Of a DNA stretch of 27,214 bases, positions 22,050 to 27,214 are shown in pieces. Position 1 is the first letter of the stretch. Every line of letters starts with the position of its first letter. The notes under the pieces were generated by a model, which worked only from the letters and a program-made list of their open reading frames with translations, did no database searches and had not been told where the DNA came from. This stretch comes from a virus, in the IMG/VR virus record IMGVR_UViG_3300044998_001041, positions 1-27,214 of that record. One strand, 5' to 3'. The position numbers were made by a program, and so were the translations under genes.

Positions 22050-23988
22050 GTGTGAACCCGGCCTCCTGGCCGTACTCGGACACCTCCTTCGATGGCCTGG
22101 GACCGGCAGCGAGAAACTCGCGCAGCCAACCTTCGGCCTCGTCACGCTGACTCGGACGGTCGGCCTTGATTGGTCCTGCGGCCTCGGCGCGGAAGGCGTC
22201 GTCGGCGTGCATCGCCACCGGATCGGGCTCCCAAGCGATTCGGCCGTCCTCGACCCGGTACGCCAGGCCGAGCGGGTCGTGGGCCAGGTTCAGCTTGGCC
22301 GGCAGGAACAGCCGGCGGTGTCGGTCGTCGGGGTTTTGCACCACCGCCCACACCGCCCGCGACGCCGCCGCGAACGCGAGGCTGCCCATGGCTCGGTAAA
22401 CCGCCTTCGGTCCGCCGGTCTTGTTCAGGTGCGTTACGGCTACGATTGCCGCGTGGGACCGGCCGGCGAGGTCGGCCAGGGGGGCGAGCAAGGCTCGGAC
22501 TTCGGCGTTCTTGTGGCTGTCGGTCTGGCCGCAGTACGCGCTGATTGGGTCGATTACGATCAGCCGTACGTCGGGCCATTCGGCCAGGGCCTCCTCCAAC
22601 TGCGGCAGGTGGTGTTCGAGCGAGAAGTACACCCGCGTCGGCTTGTCCCCGCCGGCGAACACCTCGACGCCCTCGACGGCGATGATCTTGGTGTCGTCAG
22701 CCCCGGCCTTGTCGAGCCTCGGCGCGGTCGTGTCTTCCAGCCCGTCCTCGCTGTTGAACAGCAGCACCTCGCCGACCGGCTGCGGCATCAGCGGGCAGTC
22801 GGGCCAGGGGCGGCCGGTCGAGACGCGGGCGGCGATGTCGAGCGTGACGAGCGACTTGCCAAGGCCGGGGTCGCCGGCCAGGAGGGTGAGCTTGCCCAGC
22901 GGGATGCGGCCGGGCCAGAGCCAGTCCAGTTGTTCGCGATCCACGGTCGAGACCCTCCGGGCGGACAGCCGATTGCGGCGTGACGGTGGTTTCACCAAAC
23001 GGGACACATCGACGCCGTTGGTGTTGGGCTGTGTTGGTGCCTGACCGAAACCCAGCGAGCGGAGCGCGGCGGCAGCGGCGCGGAAGTCGCCGCCGTATTC
23101 CAGGCGGGCGAACACGCCGAACGGCGAGTAGCCGCGGTTCGGCTCGAACGGGGCGGCGTTCGCGCTGAACACGTAGAAGACCCCGGCCTTCAGCGTCGCG
23201 CTCCAGCCGGCGTCCTTGCCGGGCCTGCGCCAGTACTCGTTCTCTCCAGGACGGACCCGCACCCAGCCGTGCCGCTCCAGCAGAGCGCGGACATCGCCGC
23301 GCTCGTTGAAGTCGTCGCCGGGTCGGCCGCACGGATCGGACGGGACGAGATCCTCGGCCACGGTCGGCGGCAGTTCATCCAGCGACCAGGCCGCACGGAG
23401 CAGCAGTTCCCGCTCGGTAGCATCGATCATGGGAACGTCAGCGAGGTCGCCCTGGAGCATCTCGTACCCGGCGGTCGGGTGGCACAGGAACAGCCCGCCT
23501 TCGCCGCGCGTCTCGATCAGCGTCAGCAGCACCTCGAACTGGTCCCCGACCCGGCGCGGAACGTAGGTCTTGCCGTGCATTTCGACGGGCTCGCCGGACG
23601 TCACGACCACCCTCCGCTGGGCGAGCTTGAGGTTCGCGGACACGCCGTCCTGGCAGCGGTAGATGACGTGCTGCCCGCCCGAGGGCGACCGCTCGCTCAC
23701 CAGCCGGTCGAACAGGTCCGGCGATTCGCTCCGCACCAGGTCGGCCCAGGCGTCGAACGCTGTGCCACCAGCGTCGAAGTCGAGCATCTCCAGGTTCCCG
23801 GACACCGCCCCGGCGACGATGCACATCGCCTGCGCGTCGGCGAACCAGGTGGCGATCTCGGTCTCGTCGGGCAGACGGTTCTGGAACTCCTTCCAGCCGG
23901 CCAGGGCGGGCCGCTTGCTGTCGGTCCGGGCGGGCAGCACGCACAGTCCGGCGCGCAGCCTCGCCACGGCCATGTCGCGATGGCTCAT
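21895..23988 (-). CDS. Primase-polymerase fused to RepA-like helicase/ATPase
   Basis: The 697-residue protein starts at ATG 23988 with GGAGG upstream. Residues 1-190 are a bifunctional primase-polymerase (PrimPol) domain: MAVARLRAGLCVLPARTDSK, catalytic DFD (Asp70-Phe-Asp72) and SGGQH (about 103-107). About residues 350-560 are a RecA-fold ATPase of the RepA/AAA_25 type: Walker A GDPGLGKS (about 372-379), Walker B VIDP (about 476) and an AIVAVTHLNK segment. A small helical domain (about 610-680) precedes a C-terminal tail that is itself encoded by two iterons and reads GDQQGDQ. Such fusions initiate and prime replication of plasmids and satellites. With the adjacent iterons this is a plausible replication initiator for the element. 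Confidence 0.88.
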   Translation of the reverse strand: MSHRDMAVARLRAGLCVLPARTDSKRPALAGWKEFQNRLPDETEIATWFADAQAMCIVAGAVSGNLEMLDFDAGGTAFDAWADLVRSESPDLFDRLVSERSPSGGQHVIYRCQDGVSANLKLAQRRVVVTSGEPVEMHGKTYVPRRVGDQFEVLLTLIETRGEGGLFLCHPTAGYEMLQGDLADVPMIDATERELLLRAAWSLDELPPTVAEDLVPSDPCGRPGDDFNERGDVRALLERHGWVRVRPGENEYWRRPGKDAGWSATLKAGVFYVFSANAAPFEPNRGYSPFGVFARLEYGGDFRAAAAALRSLGFGQAPTQPNTNGVDVSRLVKPPSRRNRLSARRVSTVDREQLDWLWPGRIPLGKLTLLAGDPGLGKSLVTLDIAARVSTGRPWPDCPLMPQPVGEVLLFNSEDGLEDTTAPRLDKAGADDTKIIAVEGVEVFAGGDKPTRVYFSLEHHLPQLEEALAEWPDVRLIVIDPISAYCGQTDSHKNAEVRALLAPLADLAGRSHAAIVAVTHLNKTGGPKAVYRAMGSLAFAAASRAVWAVVQNPDDRHRRLFLPAKLNLAHDPLGLAYRVEDGRIAWEPDPVAMHADDAFRAEAAGPIKADRPSQRDEAEGWLREFLAAGPRPSKEVSEYGQEAGFTLITLRRAFKAMGGKPTKGDFAGGWQWALPGEGDQQGDQPPLPLGDDHLRDE

Positions 23989-24043
23989 GGGGCCTCCGGG
24001 TTGTGCATGGGTCAGATCGGGTGTGCGGATCGGACGCGGATGC

Positions 24044-24283
24044 TCAGACGGTGCATGGCCGGTCCTCAGCGTCGGTGGGAGAAGTGGGGTCGCCGCCGGG
24101 GGCCTCATGCTCGGCGGCGACCCGGGCCACGGGCCGAGAGGGAGAAGTGGCCTCGTCGTTCGGTTTCGGTTGAGCCTGCTCGGCCTCGAGCCGCTCGTGG
24201 ATGCTGATGATGACCTCGGCCCAGGCGTCCGCGACGGTGTCGCTCATCGCCGTATCGGCCCGGTCCGGTGTCGGATCGTTCAT
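24044..24283 (-). CDS. Small unknown protein at the right end of the element
   Basis: An ATG at 24283 with GGGAGGGG upstream opens a 79-residue acidic, Pro-rich protein (MNDPTPDRADTAMSDTVADA) with one amphipathic helix (AWAEVIISIHERLEAEQAQ) and a disordered tail. It ends 55 bases before the PrimPol gene and could be first in that operon. Its frame is open all the way back through attR into the portal fragment, so a read-through fusion is also possible. Its place, between the replication gene and the attachment site, is where recombination directionality factors or small regulators sit; no motif supports either. Confidence 0.55.
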   Translation of the reverse strand: MNDPTPDRADTAMSDTVADAWAEVIISIHERLEAEQAQPKPNDEATSPSRPVARVAAEHEAPGGDPTSPTDAEDRPCTV

Positions 24284-24524
24284 GCTGCCCCTCCCGCCGA
24301 TGTTCCCAACTGTTAGGTACGCCGTCTGGAATCGAGTTGTCCGCGGCACTGGAAGATCTTTGACGGCGACGCGGCCCCTCCCTTGTTCAGCTACCGGAAC
24401 CGCCCGAACGTCGGTGATGGAATTCGCGTTCTGTGCTGCCGCGGCGTGTGGCCCTCTACGGAAGAGCTTTCCAGTTCGCGCGCCGGATGACGCATCGGTC
24501 GGCGGATTTCTCGGAGTGGTCGGG

Positions 24525-24568
24525 ATGTGGCCGAGTGGAAGACACGTCGGCTTTGTCCGGGCCGGCTG
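24525..24568. other. Right attachment site (attR) with integrase-binding arm
   Basis: GCCGGCTG at 24561-24568 matches the left end. The preceding CTTTGTCCGG (24551-24560) is the inverse of the left arm, and agreement continues imperfectly for about 20 further bases. The crossover TG would be 24567-24568. Beyond it the portal coding sequence resumes. Confidence 0.85.
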
Positions 24569-25483
24569 CTCGGCCTGGAGCTGGCTCATCTTCCAGCCGC
24601 CCGGCATGGTCACCAGCGCCCGCTGCTCCAGCTCGATCGGCTCGAACGGCTCGGCGGCGTCGGCCTCGCCGTTGGCCGGCGCGTCCGTGTAGAGGATGCC
24701 GGCGAAGTCGGCGGCCGTCTCCGCGGCCGCGAGCACCGCCAGGGTGAACCGCCGCAGCTGGGCGAACAGCGGCAGGGCCGGCGTGATGTCCGGCACGCCG
24801 CGGGCCTGGCCGGGGCGGTCGGCCCGGAACCAGTGGACCACCGACGCGGCCGGCACCCGGTCGTAGTCGAGGAAGTAGCGCCGGCTCGTCTCGCCGGGGT
24901 GCTCCCGGAGCATGTGGTACTCGACCGGGTTGCCGGCCGCGTCGAAGACAATCCCGTCGATGGCGTTGGCGTCCAGGGCCGACAAGTCCGGGGTGCAGAC
25001 CTGGTCGGCCTCGACCAGGCGCAGGTCGAGCTGCACAGGCGTCGGCAGCTTCGGGTTGCTGGTCAGGACGGCGAAGGCCTCGCCGTCGTGGGCGCGCGCC
25101 ATCCGCATGGTGCGGAGCTTGTCGGCCAGGCCGACCGCCTTGGCCCACGCGGCGAACGCCTGCTCGATGCGGCGGTTGGCCTCGGCGTCGTCCGTGAGCA
25201 TCTGCAGCCGGGGGCCGGTGCCGATCACGTCGTTGGCGAGCGTCAGCACGATGCCGCGGGCGTAGCTATTGTTGGCGACCTCATACCGTGCCCGGTTCCG
25301 CAGCACGCGGCGGACTTCGGCGCTGTTGGCGGCGTTGGCCGACAGGCCGTCGGCGTTGGCCCAGTGCCGGCGGTTGTCGTCGTTGGTCACCGCCGCGTCG
25401 TAGCGGGCGCGGAGGGCGCGCACTGCGCGGCGCGGCGCGCACCGGGAGCGCCGAGCAAACAGATTGGTCAACCAGTTCAGCAA
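24569..25483 (-). pseudogene. Portal protein, N-terminal fragment (cut by the inserted element)
   Basis: From an ATG at 25483 the frame encodes the first 305 residues of a lambda-family portal protein: MLNWLTNLFARRSRCAPRRA, then NAEVRR-type core sequence YEVANNSYARGIVLTLANDV with IGTGPRLQ, the MRMARAHDGEAF segment and HWFRADRPGQARGVPDITPA, all typical of the family. It ends ...MSQLQAEQ at the attachment site, and the rest of the gene is at 8236-8844. In the current arrangement translation would continue in frame through the element's right end to 24044, giving a 479-residue hybrid. That hybrid lacks the portal C-terminus and should not work in heads. Confidence 0.93.
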
Positions 25484-25485
25484 GC

Positions 25486-25683
25486 CTACTCCGTTCCAGG
25501 TGGGACGAGCTTGTTGAAGCGCAGGCCGCGCTTCTTCGACTTGACCGCCTCTTTCGAGGTCAGGTAGCGGTCGGCCTCGATCTGGTCGGGCAGCGGGTGC
25601 TGCTCGACGCTGCCGGCGTCGCCCGAGGCCTTAGACGGCCCCTGGGCATTCTCACGGATCTTGTCCTCAAGGTCGTCCGCCAT
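25486..25683 (-). CDS. Small phage head protein (gpW-position)
   Basis: A 65-residue protein (MADDLEDKIRENAQGPSKAS) whose C-terminal half reads DRYLTSKEAVKSKKRGLRFN and KLVPPGTE. ATG 25683 has GGAGG upstream, and the stop is two bases before the portal start. It lies where lambda has gpW (between terminase and portal), and the 'RGLRF-x-K-L-V-P-P-G' ending is shared by small phage proteins in that position, so a head-completion role is likely. The candidate late promoter lies 22 bases upstream, making this the first gene of the leftward operon visible here. Confidence 0.7.
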   Translation of the reverse strand: MADDLEDKIRENAQGPSKASGDAGSVEQHPLPDQIEADRYLTSKEAVKSKKRGLRFNKLVPPGTE

Positions 25684-25705
25684 GCGTCCTCCGCAAATCG
25701 CTCTC

Positions 25706-25746
25706 TCTACTTCTAAAGGACGCAGGGGCGCGGCGAGGTGACGGAT
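25706..25746 (-). promoter_or_regulatory. 41-bp element upstream of the leftward late operon
   Basis: This 41-bp stretch recurs in inverted orientation at 27111-27151 with one mismatch. On the minus strand it contains GTCACCTCGCCGCGCC and GCGTCCTTTAGAAGTAGA, and ends 22 bases before the ATG at 25683. Its position suggests a promoter or operator; a role with the phage sigma factor encoded at 26536 is inferred. Confidence 0.6.
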
Positions 25747-26009
25747 GAAGGCCCGGCAATTCTGGACCAACACTGCAGCTGCCGGGGCTGCTGCGAATTC
25801 TCGCTGGACCTTTGGAAGAAAACCCGAAAAAAGTCGAATTCCAGAACCTCTTGATAGGCCAAGCCTTAGAGCGTCAACCCTGTGACCGGCCCCGCGAGAA
25901 ATCGCCCTCGCTGCGAATTTTCGCCAGTCGGGGGTGACGGGCCGGCGATGGGCCAGCAGCAACCGTAAGCTGCGGCCGCTGGCCCCGGCGAGTAGCTGAG
26001 AGGTTCGCT
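25747..26009. promoter_or_regulatory. Intergenic region with three GCGA-N4-TCGC sites
   Basis: This region lies between divergent phage genes. It holds three copies of the dyad GCGA-N4-TCGC, at 25793-25804, 25894-25905 and 25913-25924; the first and last lie in a longer CTGCGAATTYTCGC direct repeat. They could be repressor operators for the plus-strand operon starting at 26010. An AT-richer stretch (25811-25860) between them may hold promoter elements. Confidence 0.5.
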
Positions 26010-26339
26010 ATGCAGACCCCGTCCAGCAAGTCATCCCTGTCCCCGGCGCGGCGGCGCCTCGTCGAACTGATGCAAGACCTCAACTTCGGCCGCATCGAGC
26101 GGCTGGAGATCCTCGACGGCCAGCCGGTCTTCGACCCGCCGCCCCGCGTCGTCCGCGAGATCAAGTTCGGCGCGCGGAACGGGCCGCGTCCCGAGGCCGC
26201 CCTCCGCGACTTCGTGCTCAAGGCCCAGCTCGTGGAGTTCTTCGCCTGCCTCGACACGCTCGGCGACGGCGTCATCGAGCGTCTGGAGGTGCAACACGGG
26301 CTGCCGTTCCGCGTCGCCCTTGAGGAGGCCGCGGCCTGA
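26010..26339 (+). CDS. Small prophage protein of unknown function
   Basis: A 109-residue protein (MQTPSSKSSLSPARRRLVEL) with GAGAGG upstream of the ATG. It has a basic N-terminus, a short FGRIERLEILDGQPVFDPPP strand region and a helical C-terminal half (LVEFFACLDTLGDGVIERLE). It is transcribed with, and 196 bases before, the sigma factor gene. I recognise no family. The pattern 'IERLEILDGQPVF' near the start and 'IERLEVQHGLPFRV' near the end is an internal repeat. Confidence 0.65.
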   Translation: MQTPSSKSSLSPARRRLVELMQDLNFGRIERLEILDGQPVFDPPPRVVREIKFGARNGPRPEAALRDFVLKAQLVEFFACLDTLGDGVIERLEVQHGLPFRVALEEAAA

Positions 26340-26535
26340 CAGCGGCTCTGCCTTCCGTCGTTCCGTTTCCTGATTCCTGATTCCACCACCTGACAGCAGA
26401 CCGGCCACACCGTGGAGGTCGTTGTGGGTGACGCCGCTTCGGCATCACACACGACACCTTCCCGGACAGGGCTGGGTCCGCGCCGACGACGGCTCACCCA
26501 CGCGCCCTCCTCCGCGGCCGGCGGAGGAGCTTCCC

Positions 26536-27111
26536 ATGCAAGAGCTGTTCGACGACCTCGCCATGAAACTCATCAAGGAGCGAGTCAAGCAGATGATCGG
26601 CCGCAACGGCTTCACCCCTTCCGACCGCGAAGACCTGAAGCAGGAGTTCGCCCTCCACCTCCTGGAGTGCCTGCGCCGGCTGAAGGAGCCGCCGCAGGAC
26701 CGGCAGGCCTTCCTTCGGCGTGTGATCTCCCGCTTCGCCATCTCGCTGATCCGCCGCCGCGAGGCCCAGAAGCGCGACCACCGGCGCGTCAGCTCGCTGA
26801 GCAAGCGGGTGGTCGATTGTGACGGGCAGCGCGTCGAGATGGCCAGGACCATTCCTGAGGACCATACGCACACTCGCCTCGGCATCGCCCCGCGCAGTCG
26901 TCTGGAAGACGTGGGACTGGCCCACGACGTGGCCGCCGTCCTGGCCACGCTGCCGCCCGACTTGCGCGACCTGTGCGAGCGGCTCAAGGACCATTCCATC
27001 GCCGAAGTGGCCCGCCAGCTCGGCGTCCCCCGCACCACCCTGCATGACGCCATTGGCCGGCTGCGGCAGCACTTCGAGGACGCGGGGCTGCGGGACTATT
27101 TGGGCCGGTGA
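26536..27111 (+). CDS. ECF-like RNA polymerase sigma factor
   Basis: This 191-residue protein (ATG 26536, GGAGGAGC upstream) has sigma region 2 at about residues 25-80 (SDREDLKQEFALHLLECLRR; RFAISLIRRREAQKRDHRR) and region 4 at about 130-182 (LATLPPDLRDLCERLKDHSI, then EVARQLGVPRTTLHDAIGRL with a helix-turn-helix). It lacks regions 1 and 3, as in ECF factors. A frame upstream of 26536 is open but without a good start. Its stop lies at the edge of the 41-bp element that precedes the rightward gene. As a prophage-encoded factor it may direct late or alternative transcription of phage genes; the target promoters are inferred. Confidence 0.85.
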   Translation: MQELFDDLAMKLIKERVKQMIGRNGFTPSDREDLKQEFALHLLECLRRLKEPPQDRQAFLRRVISRFAISLIRRREAQKRDHRRVSSLSKRVVDCDGQRVEMARTIPEDHTHTRLGIAPRSRLEDVGLAHDVAAVLATLPPDLRDLCERLKDHSIAEVARQLGVPRTTLHDAIGRLRQHFEDAGLRDYLGR

Positions 27112-27151
27112 TCCGTCACCTCGCCGCGCCACTGCGTCCTTTAGAAGTAGA
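27111..27151 (+). promoter_or_regulatory. 41-bp element upstream of the rightward gene at 27175
   Basis: Inverted copy of the element at 25706-25746 (40 of 41 bases identical). It begins at the last base of the sigma factor stop codon and ends 23 bases before the ATG at 27175. The same spacing as on the left argues for a promoter or operator. Confidence 0.6.
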
Positions 27152-27174
27152 CACCCGTCACGCCGAGGGACGCC

Positions 27175-27214
27175 ATGATGCTTGCCTCTCCCTGGGCGCG
27201 CCGGAACCGGTGTT
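27175..27214 (+). CDS. Partial gene start at the right edge
   Basis: Two ATG codons (27175, 27178) open a plus-strand frame, MMLASPWARRNRC..., that runs off the window. GAGGGACG lies just upstream. No family can be assigned from 13 residues; downstream of the duplicated 41-bp element it is probably the first gene of a rightward phage operon. Confidence 0.5.
   Translation, partial: MMLASPWARRNRC

Larger units (their letters stand above)
8837..24568. mobile_element. Serine-recombinase integrative element inserted in the portal gene
   Basis: The element is bounded by the direct repeat GCCGGCTG at 8837-8844 and 24561-24568, and has inverted CCCGGACAAAG arms just inside (8850-8860 and 24551-24561). 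Removing one repeat copy and everything between restores the portal frame exactly. It contains a large serine recombinase at the left end, a PrimPol-helicase and iterons on the right, and cargo between: HARE-HTH protein, glycosyltransferase, giant solenoid protein, possible immunity gene, HEXXH protein and others. No conjugation or virion genes are visible, so it must move by borrowed means or only by integration and excision. Boundaries are seen in the sequence; autonomous replication is inferred. Confidence 0.92.

Noticed and set aside
24044-25483. One genuine 479-residue portal gene
   Set aside because: The portal homology stops at the att repeat at 24568 and the missing C-terminus is found at 8236-8844; the rest is element sequence.
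26422-26535. Upstream extension of the sigma factor from ATG 26422
   Set aside because: The extra 38 residues are Pro/Arg-rich and lack family resemblance, while the ATG at 26536 has a strong GGAGGAGC site.
25706-27151. Reading the 41-bp inverted repeats as transposon ends
   Set aside because: No transposase is between them, no target duplication was found outside them, and both lie at the same distance from a start codon, which fits a regulatory element better. Inversion remains possible and is noted.
1-27214. tRNA or rRNA genes, including a tRNA attachment site
   Set aside because: I saw no cloverleaf or rRNA-like sequence on either strand, and the integration target is the portal coding sequence; a tRNA scan would be decisive.

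Overview
The window is GC-rich bacterial DNA, most likely from a planctomycete of the Gemmata type. The main pointer is the 1801-residue protein at 12669-18074, which opens with the LEPLEDR-type (LEPR-XLL) N-terminal motif known from giant secreted planctomycete proteins. The window shows a prophage with a second mobile element inserted into its portal gene.

Prophage, left part (1-8844) and right part (24561-27214). Read leftward on the minus strand from about 25683, the order is that of a lambda-like siphophage late operon: a small head gene (25486-25683), the portal N-terminal part (24569-25483), the portal C-terminal part (8236-8844), a prohead protease fused to the major capsid protein (6213-8300), a DUF2190-type capsid cement protein (5765-6100), head-tail joining and neck genes (4322-5757), the tail tube (3869-4309), a secreted trypsin-like protease that looks like cargo (2811-3848), two overlapping tail-assembly chaperone frames (2093-2793), the tape measure (108-2090) and the start of another tail gene. 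On the right, plus-strand genes encode a small unknown protein (26010-26339) and an ECF-like sigma factor (26536-27111), and a further gene begins at 27175. A 41-bp sequence occurs in inverted orientation 22-23 bases upstream of both the leftward late operon and the rightward gene at 27175. It is a candidate promoter or operator, possibly for the phage sigma factor.

Inserted element (8837-24568, about 15.7 kb). A large serine recombinase sits beside the left end. Both ends carry the 8-bp repeat GCCGGCTG. The inner flanks form an imperfect inverted repeat that, in a reconstructed circle, is symmetrical about a central TG, as expected for a serine-integrase attP. Joining the two flanks restores an uninterrupted 507-residue portal frame. 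The right half of the element carries a replication module: a PrimPol-helicase fusion and about eleven copies of a TGATCA-centred 12-bp iteron, several pairs of which are exactly 19 bp apart. Beside it lies a three-gene group: a winged-helix-like protein, an HEXXH protein and a coiled-coil protein. The left half carries the recombinase, a HARE-HTH protein, a GT-B glycosyltransferase, the giant beta-solenoid protein with a possible nuclease-fold C-terminus, and a small gene downstream that could encode its immunity protein.

Taken together, the window looks like a replicating integrative element, possibly a satellite, parked in a prophage late gene. Its main cargo resembles a surface-displayed or exported polymorphic effector with a candidate immunity gene. 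The phage assignments and element boundaries are well supported by sequence. The toxin, immunity, satellite and sigma-regulon readings are inferences.
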